From positions 130,544,096-130,608,095 of the forward strand of contig CM051455.1 in the NCBI GenBank assembly GCA_028274465.1: a stretch of DNA of 64,000 nucleotides. Direction: 5' to 3'. The stretch comes from Plantago ovata. Taxonomy: Eukaryota > Streptophyta > Magnoliopsida > Lamiales > Plantaginaceae. The position numbers and the translations under genes are program-made. Below, piece by piece: positions 12,519 to 23,742 of the stretch. Position 1 is the first letter of the stretch. Each line of letters starts with the position of its first letter. The notes below the pieces were generated by a model. It worked only from the letters and a program-made list of their open reading frames with translations, was not told the origin of the DNA and did not search any database.

Positions 12519-13348
12519 TTCTTGACCAGCACCGTAATTTTGTCCTCCTGTCTTTGATAAGTTCCACGACCTCCTCGACCACGATAATAACCGCGTCCAC
12601 GGTTGCCTCTTCCTCGAGTTGTTGCAAACTCCAATTTATTCTCCTCTTTTATATTCATCTTTGCTTCTAGAGCATTCTCCAACGATCCAGAACTCTTCTT
12701 CATCATTCTTTGCTCGTGCACCTCCAAACTACTTTGCAATTGGTCCACCATCATCATATTGAGGTCCTTCGATTCCTCAATCGCTGCGACAACGTGTTCG
12801 AATTTTCCAGTTAGCGACCTCAAGATCTTCTCCACGACTCGGACATCTTCAATTTCTTCTCCGAGCCTTTTCATTTGGTTTACGAGCACCAAAGTTCTCG
12901 TACAATAATCACCAACAAATTACGATTCGCTCATATTCAATGCTTCAAATTCAGCACGTAAAATTTGTAGACGAACACGCACCGCTTTATCTACACCTGT
13001 GTGGGAATTCTTCAAAATCTCCCATGCTTCCTTTGACGTGGCCGCTGCGCTAATCCTTTCGAATGTTGTTTCATCTACTCCTTGATAAATAATGTACAAT
13101 GTTCTTTTGTCACGCTTCCGCGCCTCCCTTAATGCATTCTTCTAATTATTCGTCAATGCGGCTTCGGCGTCCGGTGACGCAGGTTCATCATATCCCGCTT
13201 TAACAATATCCCACAAGTCTTGTGATTGCAACAAGACTCTCATTTGGATACTCCAATTTTCATAGTTATGCTTCTCCAACTTCGGCACTTGCGGCTGCAA
13301 CATATTCGATAGGGACGCCATAGATGAGAATAACGTACCTCCTTGCAC
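12446..13348 (-). pseudogene. Copia gag region, disrupted
   Basis: The N-terminal part starts near 13348 and carries a gag-like LEKHNYENWSIQMRVLL stretch. It is cut by a stop at 13142-13144 (TAA after LTNN), and another in-frame stop lies near 12918. The downstream part (12446-12892) continues gag with an arginine/glycine-rich tail (RGRGNRGRGYYRGRGG). The frame then shifts into the next segment. The lesions mean no intact Gag could be made from this copy. Confidence 0.85.
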
Positions 13349-13388
13349 TCCTTAAACTCCGAATAACTCAGCTCCGATGCCAAATTTA

Positions 13389-13915
13389 TTGGACGTTTCA
13401 ATGTATTACAGGTACCAGGATCGATTAATTCGGCGCAACGGAAAAAAATCTCACTTTTATATACACAATTATATACACAAGAAAGTATTATAATGATACA
13501 ATACTCACACACACACAAGAGCTTCGGCTCTTTTCTCTTGATCACTCTTAGAAGCTGCTGCTTTATCCGTTTCTTGTCCTCTTTCAGTTCTCTTTTTTAT
13601 TCACTCATACATACACAAATACATCAAGCACATATTTATACTACTGCTAAGTAATCTCTAGATAAATCCACAAGATTATCACATACCTCCAATGTTGCCC
13701 TCATTCTAGATGGTTCTTCTAGCTTTCTTCTTTTTTAATGTCTTCAACAATATTCTGGAGTCTTCTTCATTTTATCATCTCAATTCAACCGACCTTGCTG
13801 TTTCTTTGTTTGAGGTCCTTCAATTTTATTTTGCACCAGATCCCTCTAGATTCTTATTCTTTCAATTAGGCCCTTCTAGATTCATTTATTTCAAATTGAG
13901 CTTATATTTTCAACA
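13389..13915 (-). repeat. 5' LTR of the Copia element
   Basis: 527 bp, matching 9972-10491. It differs from the other LTR by a short insertion (ATATACACAATT region near 13466) and by lacking about 13 bp (CGGTGGTCTAGAA). It is bounded internally by the primer-binding site at 13371-13382. Confidence 0.9.
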
Positions 13916-13920
13916 TTCTA

Positions 13921-14440
13921 TTCTATGAGTATGGTAAACAAAAATAATGTACAACACTAGAATCTAACAGCTGGAAGAGGGATGGACCTGGATTCTTGTC
14001 ATATTTTGTAGACTACATCATCGCTGCTCTGCACAAGGTAGTGCTCCACTCTCGATAAATGGCCTGACGTCTCGTGTCCTTTTAAGAACCTGTGAACAAC
14101 CATTGTTTAGAAATAAATTCTGATCTTGTTAGTTGGTACTAAGAACATGTCCAGATCCAAGCCAATAGCTACAATGGACAATATGTCCCAAGTTCACAAC
14201 CAAGTCGATACCTAGACCATAAACTCACCCGAGACTGTTACAGTTAACAATTTTCACAGATGAACATCCCAGAAAATAATAGATAAACGAAGTTTGATAA
14301 CCTGGAAAATGTCAGACAAGCAAACTTCTATTCTACACAACACCGGTAATATTCATGATTAAGCCTACAACAGACGGTGATATTCTGACAAGTTCCAAGA
14401 ACTTTTTAATTTAAGCCGGCACAACTTTACAACTTAATTG
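13921..14440. other. Spacer between the Copia element and the first U2 gene
   Basis: No gene or strong structure seen. The last bases on the minus strand contain a possible snRNA 3'-end signal for the U2 gene (CCAATTAAGTTGTAA at about 14427-14441). Confidence 0.4.
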
Positions 14441-14443
14441 GTT

Positions 14444-14639
14444 GGGGTGTGCCAGGCCAATGCAGTAGTGCAACACATAGGCAACACACAAAGAACCCGT
14501 GTAGCAAGCTACACATTGGATCCTTTCCCCTTTAAAAATTAGATTAATATCATTGTAACCCAATGGGCTACATATCAGATATTAAACTGATAAGAACAGA
14601 TACTACACTTGATCTTAGCCAAAAGGCCGAGAAAGGTAT
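14444..14639 (-). ncRNA. U2: U2 spliceosomal snRNA, copy 1
   Basis: On the minus strand the gene starts ATACCTTTCTCGGCCTTTTG at 14639. This is the conserved U2 5' end that forms stem I and pairs with U6; it is followed by the branch-point recognition sequence GTAGTA within AAGTGTAGTATCTG, the stem II region (CAGTTTAATATCTGATATG), an Sm-type site (CTAATTTTT) and 3' stem-loops ending GGCACACCCC. The length of 196 nt fits plant U2. A perfect small hairpin (TGTGTAGC/GCTACACG) is kept in the 3' half. U2 pairs with the intron branch site in spliceosomal A complex. With an upstream sequence element and a TATA-like motif at the expected distances, this copy looks functional. Confidence 0.95.
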
Positions 14640-14703
14640 GAGCACAACAATGTACAGTAGGTGTATTTAATAGTTTTTTCAAGAGAACTTTCTTTATGGT
14701 AAT

Positions 14704-14714
14704 CATATGTGGGA
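14704..14714 (-). promoter_or_regulatory. Upstream sequence element (USE) of U2 copy 1
   Basis: Minus-strand GTCCCACATATG closely matches the plant snRNA USE consensus RTCCCACATCG and lies about 70 bp upstream of the U2 start. A TATA-like TTAAATAC at about 14660-14668 is near -25 to -30. The USE-TATA spacing is the one used by plant Pol II snRNA promoters. Confidence 0.75.
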
Positions 14715-14719
14715 CAAGT

Positions 14720-16279
14720 ATCTGTTCTACAATACATATATGCGTACATATAGTACTGAAACATCTGTGCTTATATCTTGTAAAGCAAATATATCATGTG
14801 GTGTGTTAGCTCAAAATCTAGCAACTGAAAGAAGAAAGATCAGCAATCCGTCAAGTAAAACCCAATTTTGGAGGAAATTAGTTAAAAAAAACCGCTCATA
14901 ACTTAACAACTGAACAAGTTCATTTCTGGTTCTTGAGAGATGTATACTCAAGTTAGCTTGCTTGAAAATCATTAGAAAATAGAAATTCAAATTGTTTTGT
15001 GAATGTTTAAGAGCAAAAACAGATATTCAAACCATGCTCAATTGAGAATAATCCGCATGAGTTGAGTGAGCAAGAGAGAGGGAGAGAGCTTGTAAACTTC
15101 ATGCATCTCTTGCAGTTGAATAAAATATCAAGCTGATTCCCTGTGCAATGCAGCAGGTGAAGTTACTGAAGCGCGTAAAATTGAGTTATGTTTTGTTTGT
15201 AGAACTTTCAAAACTTCATATTGTATCTTTTGAGTTTATAATCTGATCTGTTAAAAAGTGGAACTTCACAAGGATAAGTACCTAGTTGGTTACTACATAT
15301 GTTCCTTCTTTTTACTATACTATACACTTGTCAACATTTCAGGTTCAAAATTATCATAACAATATTGTTCAGCATCATACCAAATATCATAGTTGTTCTA
15401 CAACATACAGAATCTATTATGGTGATATCTCAATGAGTACTTTGGGCAGTTAAGAAGGGTTCGCAAAGGCCATGATACGGAACCAGCTTGTCAATGTTTT
15501 CCACATGTTAAAGTTTCCTATTATGATTAGGTGTCCAGCACTTTGATTAGATGCTACTGCATGAAATGAAGCTTAAGTTGGTGCATGGAAGCTGGTTCAT
15601 TGCTTCACTAGAAGCATCTCAATGAGTACATTCCGGAACGTCTGAATTGTAAAAATTTCACATAGCCTGAGTTTGCAGAGAACAAGAGAATTATATAGAG
15701 CATCATACTGCTCAGGTACATTAGTCAAGATCAAAGTCTACTTCATATATCCATTAGAGCATCATTTTACCAATTAGATCTTTCAGTTGCAAATCCAAGT
15801 CAACTTCATATCTTTCGTGTAAGGTTTCAATGCTAAACAAGCATATTAAACTACCGTTTCAGCAGTTTGCAACCTCATAAATCTGTTAGCAACACATTGG
15901 TACGTTTCAGCACTTTTGGTAGCCAGTAAATCATCATTTTTTTTCTGAGTTTAAGAGGAAAATCAGTTTTGCAAATTAATCACGCTCCTGTCACAGCCGT
16001 GTTGATAGATTGATGGAAACCGCTTGCTCTTATTGCTTCGAGTATATACATTTCAATTTAACAAGTATGCATCTGTTTAGCATGCACCATAAGTTTGCAG
16101 CCATGTTGTGAGCCTTTTTTTTACCTGCCTGAATCGTTTCAACTTGGCACCACCCAACCTTTGATGCATTCAAGGATCAAGCATCATGAACAAGCAAATC
16201 CAAGTCTCAAGATGAAGTCATTTAATGAGAGTTAAATCCCGGCACACAAAATAGGAATGCCAAATTTTCAGCTTATAAT
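14720..16279. other. Spacer between the two U2 genes, partly the duplicated U2 flank
   Basis: No gene seen. The segment 15090-15240 (CAAGCTGATTCCCTGTGCAA and neighbours) is matched by 17545-17670, so the U2 gene plus roughly 0.6 kb of upstream flank was duplicated as a unit with a 2.5 kb offset. The rest is AT-rich unique-looking sequence. Confidence 0.6.
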
Positions 16280-16495
16280 TGTTGGGGTCTTTCAGAAAAG
16301 AAAGAACCCTCCAAAAATTGGTGTATGCTACTTTAATGCAACAAGCACACGGTATTCTTTAGTAAAAGGCGAAAGAATAGTTCGCTATGTGCTTATTGCG
16401 TAGCTCCATGAACTGCTGATGATAATTTAGTCATCATTTTATTTGACAACAATCTGTTACTTCTCTTATCTTTTTGATGTGGGTTAAAGGAATGA
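16280..16495 (+). repeat. Dispersed repeat with copies at 21.7 kb (inverted) and 26.8 kb (direct)
   Basis: 16280-16413 (TGTTGGGGTCTTTCAGAAAA to GCGTAGCTCCATGA) is the reverse complement of 21722-21853 with few differences. 16386-16495 (TGTGCTTATTGCGTAGCTCC, TCATCATTTTATTTGACAAC) recurs in direct orientation at 26781-26890. No coding frame is visible; it is probably a transposon fragment that moved or was duplicated with the flanking segments. Confidence 0.75.
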
Positions 16496-16945
16496 AGCCA
16501 TTAGCTAGCAAAATGTCTTAATTAATCATTCTTTTCATTTTGTGGACTAGACTAGAGTAGCCCTCAAATCTCAAATGTCCTTTCCATTTATTCGTTCTAC
16601 ATCCAGCAGAACTACTAGTGCTTAAAATTTTCAGGTGGCCTTTAAGTTAAACCTGCATACTTGAGAAAATAGCAGACTGTGAGCTCAAGAAACTCTGGTT
16701 TAGCATTAGCATTATACGGACTGTGTTCTAGACTAACATAGTTTTTTCTTTATAGGACTACTGACGCTTGTTAATTCTAACCTGGTTTATATTGATCAAT
16801 ACGACAACAATATAGGGACGAGAAAAATTCTACAATCCAAGCTAAGTACACAAAGAAAAGTAGAGCATCGTACAGTCAAGTTCCTATAAAACCATTACAG
16901 ATTTGAAATCCATTAACAAGACAACACATTGGTACTTATATTGGT

Positions 16946-17141
16946 GGGGTGTGCCAAGCCAATGCAATAGTGCAACACATAGGCAACACATAAAGGGTCA
17001 ATGCAGCAAGCTACAAATTAGACCCCTTCCCCTAACAAAATTAGATTAATATCATTGTAACCCAATGGGCTACATATCAGATATTAAACTGATAAGAACA
17101 GATACTACACTTGATCTTAGCCAAAAGGCCGAGAAAGGTAT
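16946..17141 (-). ncRNA. U2: U2 spliceosomal snRNA, copy 2 (possibly weak or non-functional)
   Basis: The first ~110 nt are identical to copy 1 as far as I can compare, including the branch-point recognition element. The 3' half differs: the small stem is imperfect (TTGTAGC/GCTGCAT), and the Sm region reads CTAATTTTG. A USE-like TCCCATATC lies about 70 bp upstream (17208-17217) with one important change from consensus, and I see no TATA-like motif near -30 (17165-17175). It is a tandem duplicate of copy 1 and could be a poorly expressed variant or a pseudogene. Confidence 0.88.
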
Positions 17142-17219
17142 GAGCTCAACAATGTACGAAAAGGCCATTTTCATCCAGCTTCATTAGAAATTTCTTTTGT
17201 ATTAATGATATGGGACAAA

Positions 17220-18350
17220 TATCATATCTGCTCTGCAGCATAAATACATGTAATACATATAGTATTGAAACATATAAGTTATTTCTCGTACAGAAAATTT
17301 ATTAACTAATGGTGTGTCAGCTAAAAATCTAGAAGACAAAAGAAAAAAGATCACCAATTAAGTAATAAAGAAGAACCGGTGTTGCACGAAAGTAGTTACA
17401 TTTGATACCTCATACTGACTGAACAAGCGTTTATTGTTCGGGAGAGAGTTTAAGAGGGATAACAGATATGGAATCTTGCTTACTTGAGTTGAGAATGATC
17501 TCCATGCTTGAGAGAGACCTAAGTAGGCTGCTTCGATTTCGGCTAGATAGCCTTGTAGTTGAAAAAAATCTCAAGCTGGTTCCCTATGGAATGCAGTAGG
17601 CGAAATTCACTGAAGCACATAAATTGAAGTTCTGTTTTGTTTGCAAACCATTCAAAATTTTGTTGATGTTGTGTTGACTGAAACTACCAAAAACTTTCTT
17701 ACCCAACCACTAATAAAAGATGAAACTATTATAGAGGAAAGAAGTCAATGTCATGATATGACATGGTCCGGCTGGTTTCTGCATGGTTTTCTTTATCTAT
17801 AACTTTGGGCTACTGATATGGGCTGGTAATCTAGGCCGGCTTTCTGTTTATTGACTAAAAATAAAGAAAAGGCGAACCAGCTCGTAGCTCCTATGAGCGA
17901 AACCTAACTTTTTTCTCTTCTGCATAATAATAAACGCTAGACTGACTCACTTATATAGAAGAAGATAACTTCCTAACTTCGACTAGAACTCTATTAGCTA
18001 ACTTACCTAACATTAATAAGACTCTAATAATAATAAATACTAATTCTAATAATAATTTAGGACTCCAAGTCCGTAACATTCTCCCTATCAGCTGCTTTTT
18101 ATAAGTTATGTGCCCATAATGCTTTCCCTAAACCCTAACCATATTTTCAGGAGTAGGAACGGAGGTAAGAACGTACTAAGGTTTGAGACTAACAAAGGAA
18201 CACATACTGCAAAGGTACAATATTGAGAAAGGAGAGAAGAAGGCTTAAAAAATACAGATTATTTCGATCGGCTTCAACCAATTTAGATTTAATTATTGAA
18301 CTTTATACTTCAAATAAGTTTAGTTCAGATTTTTTTATAGTTGGAATAGG
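17220..18350. other. Intergenic region upstream of the F-box gene
   Basis: The first part (17175-17265) is the U2 upstream flank, which recurs without a U2 gene at 24255-24345. The rest has no recognisable gene and serves as the promoter region of the F-box gene. Confidence 0.5.
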
Positions 18351-20096
18351 ATGATAGAAAACAGCAACGGTGGATTTGACGAATTGCCGAATGAAATAAT
18401 TCAACACATACAATCTTTTCTTCGTGCAAGTGAAGCTGCTCGAACTGGTTTGTTATCGAAATCTTGGTACAGTGCCTGGTCGACTAGACCTATCATCGTT
18501 TTCAGGGCATGGAGGGAACGTCATCATATTTGTCGGGATGGTATACGGAGAACTATGATAAGATACAGGCATTCAAACTTGAGTCTAGAAAAGTTTGTTC
18601 TCGATATTGATTGTGGTTATGATTGTGGTTACGGGTTGCCGGGGCAACGATATCCTGGTTACACTAGTTTTGTTAATGAATTGGTTGAACATGCTTCCAC
18701 ATTACATGTCAATGACCTTACTTTAACTGGCTACGGATCTGCTTCCCTTTTTGCCCAAGTGTTCAAGATAACATCTTTGACAAAGTTATCTATCAGGGCC
18801 GATGATGGAGCTAAGTTGAATGACAGAATAGTAGTACTCTGTTCAGGTCTTCTGTCATTGAGTTTACACAACATAAGTGGTAATTTCTTTCGAGATATTC
18901 TCTTAGGATGCCCCTCGATTGAGAGTTTGCATTGGACTATGGAGAGCAAATTGTCTGACGCGGTGCAGCTGGCCCAATTGTTCGCTTTGAAATCTTTGAC
19001 AAATTTATATCTTAGCAATTGCGGAATTTATGACGGTAGAGTACCATGCTCTCATATCATGTCTTTAGCTTTGCACGATGTTGTAATGAGCAATGATGGT
19101 GTGCTCCTAGATATTCTCAAAGGATGCCCTTTGATTAAGAACTTAGATATATCTGATTGTTTAGGTCTGTCGAATATAGATGTCAGCAATATGCACAACC
19201 TAGTGGGTCTACGTCTATCTTCTTTTCTCCGCTACCTCCATGTTAAAGTGTCCTTTGTACCTAGTGGTAATGGTGGCCCCAAATTCTACAAACTACGTTC
19301 TATGTTGCTGAGAGAGGTGGAGGTTGACGATGAGTTTTTTATTAAGTTCTCGTGTAGATTTCCTTGTCTTGAGGAGTTCAGTCTTCATTACTGCACTGGT
19401 TATAAAGATATACAGATTTCAAGCCGATCACTTAAGCACTTGAGTTTGCGCCTTGAAAGGGAAATTCATAAAGTGGAACTTGACGTCCCTAACATTTGTA
19501 AGTTTGCACTTATAGCATCTCATATCCCTTCCTTGTCTTTTCGGACTCTGTCAAGGGAATGGGTTTCCCAAGTGAAGTTGGTGTGCTTCTCGCCTGCTAT
19601 TATATTCAACTATGATTGGAGGATTGTAAGTTCATGGTTTGTAAAGTTCAGAGAGCTTCTGAAAGAACTGAGCCTATCGAGAATATATCTCCATCTTAAG
19701 GTAAACGTTTCCAGCTTGTTTTGGGCGAAAGATATTCTACCTTCACCTACACTACCAGTGGTGGAGACGTTAACAGTAGACTACCATCCACGATTAGCAC
19801 CTACCCTTTTGTGTGCTCTATTTGGATTTTGCCGTCCAATGTGCATTACACTCAAGTCTGCCTCGCATAAGGAGACCTACACATTTGCACAACAACTTCA
19901 CTGGCTGTTTAAACATCGGAATGCAAACTTGTTCAATAGGATACCTGAGCTGGTGGAAATCAATGTGGAGCTTTCTGGAGGCTTGGACTTCAAGTGGCAG
20001 AGTATTTCGTTGGAAAAACTTCTACAGCACTATCCAACGTTTCCAGTCAATACTATTCAATTCCGGTTCAAATGGGGTGCATTGAAATGTACATGA
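18351..20096 (+). CDS. F-box/LRR-repeat protein, single exon
   Basis: A 581-residue intronless protein. An F-box at about residues 10-50 (FDELPNEIIQHIQSFL, then RTGLLSKSWYSAW) would bind SKP1 in an SCF ubiquitin ligase. Residues ~130-460 hold irregular leucine-rich repeats (LTKLSI, LLSLSLHNI, SLTNLYLSNCGI, LIKNLDISDC), the expected substrate-binding part. The C-terminal segment (VNTIQFRFKW) resembles that of F-box/LRR proteins of the large plant-specific group. The start at 18351 is the first ATG, a few codons before the F-box, as is usual in this group. A broken partial copy lies at 25.17-26.39 kb, so the locus has duplicated locally. The substrate is unknown. Confidence 0.92.
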   Translation: MIENSNGGFDELPNEIIQHIQSFLRASEAARTGLLSKSWYSAWSTRPIIVFRAWRERHHICRDGIRRTMIRYRHSNLSLEKFVLDIDCGYDCGYGLPGQRYPGYTSFVNELVEHASTLHVNDLTLTGYGSASLFAQVFKITSLTKLSIRADDGAKLNDRIVVLCSGLLSLSLHNISGNFFRDILLGCPSIESLHWTMESKLSDAVQLAQLFALKSLTNLYLSNCGIYDGRVPCSHIMSLALHDVVMSNDGVLLDILKGCPLIKNLDISDCLGLSNIDVSNMHNLVGLRLSSFLRYLHVKVSFVPSGNGGPKFYKLRSMLLREVEVDDEFFIKFSCRFPCLEEFSLHYCTGYKDIQISSRSLKHLSLRLEREIHKVELDVPNICKFALIASHIPSLSFRTLSREWVSQVKLVCFSPAIIFNYDWRIVSSWFVKFRELLKELSLSRIYLHLKVNVSSLFWAKDILPSPTLPVVETLTVDYHPRLAPTLLCALFGFCRPMCITLKSASHKETYTFAQQLHWLFKHRNANLFNRIPELVEINVELSGGLDFKWQSISLEKLLQHYPTFPVNTIQFRFKWGALKCT

Positions 20097-21300
20097 ACTT
20101 TACTGGCAAGGTAAGTTAGTTTTGCTCCTATCCTATGTTATTGATTTATCGTCGTGTTTATGGTTTACCATATATTATGTGCATCGATCTGTTATGTGAT
20201 TGTTCTTGGCTTTTGTTAAGACTTAGCATGTACCATTTCTTGCAGTATTACAGAACTAGTCTCTGCTTCTGATTCTAACAAACTGGCTGGTTGCAGTTAT
20301 GACAAGTAATGTGTGTTGAATACTTCTTTTAACCAGGCTGTCTTATTCCATGAAGTCCAGAAGATACTAAAACACTGGAAACTACATCCATTCATCAAAT
20401 AAAATCGAAGGGTTCATCGATCATGAACCTTTGTATCGTCTTAGTGAGCAAAAGATTGATTACCTGAGGCTCATACTGACTTATCTTCAGGAAGACCAAA
20501 AATATTGTGCTTCACCTCCGCCTCACTAGCAATGTCAACTGGCTTTATTCGATTTATTTATTTGTCTTCAATACATAACCAGACTGATGAAAAAATGTCT
20601 ACTGGCGACTTTGCTGCTTAATTAAGTCTTCAATCAGTATTTTGTAGTATCTGTAATTGTTTTTTATAGTTACATATTTACATGCATTGTTTCTGAGTAT
20701 CTGGGAAATCTTGAATCCTTCTGTAGAAATTTTGTACATGTGAGAGAAAAGATTTGATCAAGATGTTACTGAAAATACCTCCCCACCACAAGTGTTTTTA
20801 CTAGTCTACCAGGTGGGGGGCTAGTACAAAAAAGCTGAGTTGCTACCTGGGAAATTCTGAAAGGACGGAGAATTCCACAAGCTTATCTCATTTTTCTTCC
20901 ATTGCCGCCATTCTGGAAGTGTCCAGCAGCTAGCTTGCTTCTTTTCTTTTTCGAACAACATTCTGGAGCCTTGAGCCTTCTTATTTCTTTTAATTTGCTG
21001 CTGCCTTTGTCTCAATATTTCTGCAGTTTTCTGTTTCTACATTTCAGTTAGAGGAAATCACGAGAGATTCATATTGTTACTAAGAGCAGATACACAACAG
21101 TGCACTTGTTACTGTTATATTGATTGAAACTGCTGCTTGATCCTGTTGCTTCGACTATATAAATGTGAATTCAACATAGTGCATGTTCCATTTTGTACTT
21201 GATGCTCAGTAAGATAATTCCTTGATCTTTCTCACAGTAAGTTGGCAGCTAAAGTCTCCAATATGTAACTTACATAGAAATAATATACCCCATGCCCTAT
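20097..21300. other. 3' flank of the F-box gene and unassigned sequence
   Basis: The first few hundred bases are probably 3' UTR. A minus-strand frame at 20821-21015 ends LPEWRQWKKNEISLWNSPSF; it looks protein-like but has no partner exons or family I recognise, so I leave it unassigned. Confidence 0.4.
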
Positions 21301-22153
21301 GGCACCCCTTAAATATTATCAGTGTTCATGTATTTTACACAATCTGAGAGAAGTGCAAAACAATGTCTTGTCATTGACAAAAAGCATACTACATTGTAAA
21401 CCTAAAGTAGAGCAGAAACGAACAACAACAGACTAAAGAGGGCCCTTCGCTTGGACAATGATCATGCCTGTCCATGCAAGTTTTTGCAAATCTCTATGGC
21501 CTTGTCCGCAGTGTCGTTATGGCTAGCTGCAGTCTTCAGCTGGTATTAAGATAATTACTCCTTATTGATTAAAAGAAAATCTAAACAGGAATTCCAATAC
21601 AGTTTTAGCGGCCGGTTTCGTTTATGACACAGTGGACATATTACTTATATCCCACATTAGTCAGACAGAAGAAGTAATACGGAGTTCAGAATTAAAGTGT
21701 GACATAATCACTCTGATCTTTTCATGGAGCTACGCAATAAACACATAGCGAACTATTCTTTCGCCTTTTACTAAAGAATACCGTGTGTTTGTTGCATTAA
21801 AGTAGCATACAACAATTTTTGGAGGGTTCTTTCTTTTCTGAAAGACCCCAACAGTTTATGTCGAAGTTCTTAGATTTCTTTGTTGTGTTTCCTTAGTTTA
21901 TTTATTTTTCCTGCATTCATTAAATAATCAGATTTGGTTCATATTATTATACTGGTGCAAAACTTGCATTGACAGGGGCACGATCATCCTCTAATCGAAG
22001 GGCTCTCTTTCTTCTGTTGTCATTAATTTTCTGCTCCAGTACTTCAGGCTTACAATGTAGTATGCTGGTTGTCAATGACAAGACATTGTTTTGCACTTTC
22101 ATTCTCTCAAATTGTGTAGAATTCATTAATAAACACTGATAATAAGGGGTGGC
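21301..22153. repeat. Inverted repeat, ~120-bp arms, with a 0.6 kb centre
   Basis: 21301-21417 (GGCACCCCTTAAATATTATC, AAAACAATGTCTTGTCATTG, AGCATACTACATTGTAA) is the reverse complement, with small differences, of 22027-22153. The centre contains 21722-21853, itself an inverted copy of the dispersed repeat at 16280. The structure could be a composite foldback transposon or the product of an inverted duplication. No transposase seen. Confidence 0.75.
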
Positions 22154-22749
22154 ATAAATATATTGAAGACAACAATGCTGTATCAAGCTTCTAATATAAG
22201 AAGTTCTATATATTAAACAGCGTTTTGATATGTTAAGAATTTCATTTTAAACTTGCAAGGTTTGTCATAAACGTTTTGCTGGTGCCTTCATCATTATTCA
22301 GTCGATTGTTGTACATCAGTCTCCACAGAGTTCTCGGTATAAGATGTTTAGGAGTAAAGCAAATCCAAGATTCCACTTAATACTGTAAGCATGTAGGCAA
22401 ATTAATCAGACATGGTCCACAGTTTTTACGTACCTCCCTGCTTTACAATGAAGAGTAAAGAGACTAATCCAAGCCTTGAGCAGTAAAGATGATAACATTG
22501 GCTTATGCATGACCGTTTATGCAGCTATCTAGACCGGATTTTATTATTATTACTCTTTTTGTTTGCTGTTTCAAGATTCAGAAGCACTGTATTTTTCTAA
22601 GAACCATAATAGCAGTTGCCACATTTCGAGACAGGGTAAGCATGTAAGAGCTCCTATTAGGCGCAGCAAAAGAATGATCCCATATCATAATAGAGTGATA
22701 TTAGCCGCGTGTAAGCAGCTACATAATGGCATGGATGTACATGTTCTTA
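22154..22749. other. Unassigned sequence
   Basis: An 81-codon plus-strand frame at 22563-22808 overlaps the inverted-repeat arm at 22750 but has no recognisable domain; I do not call it a gene. Nothing else seen. Confidence 0.35.
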
Positions 22750-22910
22750 CTTACTTACCTGGATGGGCTCAATGGATGATCAAGAAGGCTCATGGGCTAG
22801 GTTGGTGACTTCCATTGCACTTTGGAAGGGTGCTACCCTATGGTCGGCCCAAGTGGTCGAGCCAACATCATAATTTGTGGAAGAGGGGGCCTGCGTTCGC
22901 GCGGCCCCTG
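22750..22910. repeat. Second arm of the long-distance inverted repeat (partner at 9625-9783)
   Basis: Matches the reverse complement of 9625-9783, including TTGCACTTTGGAAGGGTGC and TTTGTGGAAGAGG. The arms are 13 kb apart and roughly 85 percent alike by eye. They probably come from two insertions of one repeat family in opposite orientation. Confidence 0.7.
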
Positions 22911-23690
22911 CCAATTATAGTTTCAAATTCTTTTACTTCATTAACACTTTCCATTTTTTTAGCAATGTAAAAAACTCTTCCAATAAAACTAATTTATGGG
23001 CCTGATTTTAATTATTAGATACAGTAGAAACTAAAATCAAAGAACTGCAGAAGTGTTTTTTTATGGGTAAAAATAACATCTGTTGACATTTTAATCCTGT
23101 GTTTGATTCATCACGAGATTGTATGCAGTTCAACGGAACTATAAGCTCAGTATTGCTGCTAGTTGTAGCATAACAGTTCTTGGATGTTATGAAGATACTA
23201 CTATTGGAAGCTCAACAAATTGCTAGTAGTAATGAAATTGAGCAGAAGTATAAACATAATATCAAAGTTTTCAAGTCTATCCTGGAGGGCTAATTAAAAT
23301 CCTCCAAAACACCGAAATTGGAAATGACATTTTGTTAGTAACGCAGGAAAAAAGAAATCTGCATGCACCAAGTATGGTTGTCAAATTTACATTTCTATAC
23401 TTGAGCAGTTCGTCAGTAACAAAAAAGCAAGATTGCATTTGTTGGGAATGAAGGTAAGAAGACATCAGCTCGATGGAGCATTAAGCTAGAATTTCCAACT
23501 CGCGGGGTTTTCCTCAAAACCTCTCACAGAAAGGAACATGAATTCTGATGACTTTCAAGAAAAAGTGAGTGTATATATCTTGCGGTTTCCACTGAAAACT
23601 TCAAGATGGAGCTGCCAGATGAGTAATCAAATTTAAATAATTTTCCTGCGAAAATTGGTTCTGCTTTATTACTCATTTACTTGCATAAGT
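22911..23690. other. Unassigned AT-rich sequence
   Basis: I see no coding region, RNA or repeat structure I can support here. Confidence 0.35.
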
Positions 23691-23742
23691 TGCATAGAGC
23701 CCTGTTTCTTCTTTTAGCTGCTAGTTCCTTGGCTAACACTAC

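Larger units (their letters stand above)
9972..13915 (-). mobile_element. Copia-superfamily LTR retrotransposon, internally deleted
   Basis: Two LTRs flank a 2.9 kb interior read on the minus strand: 5' LTR 13389-13915, 3' LTR 9972-10491. In element sense each starts TGTTGAAAAT and ends near CGTCCA. A primer-binding site (TGGCATCGGAGC, close to the initiator tRNA-Met complement) lies at 13371-13382, and a polypurine tract (AAGGGAGGA) at 10492-10500. Order inside: gag, zinc knuckle, protease, GAG-pre-integrase, integrase, which is the Copia order. Reverse transcriptase and RNase H are absent: only ~350 bp separate the post-integrase region from the polypurine tract. Premature stops and frameshifts break gag and integrase. 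The LTRs are near-identical apart from two small indels, suggesting a fairly recent insertion. The word TTCTA at 9965-9969 and 13916-13920 is a possible target duplication, offset by 2 bp at the left end. Confidence 0.93.

Noticed and set aside
9965-13920. Clean TTCTA target duplication for the Copia element
   Set aside because: The left copy is 2 bp away from the LTR end, and TTCTA also occurs again at 13921; recorded only as possible.
20821-21015. Minus-strand ORF with protein-like composition
   Set aside because: No family recognised and no plausible exon neighbours; left unassigned.
22563-22808. Possible small protein gene on the plus strand
   Set aside because: No domain, no start context or partner exon, and its end lies in a repeat arm.
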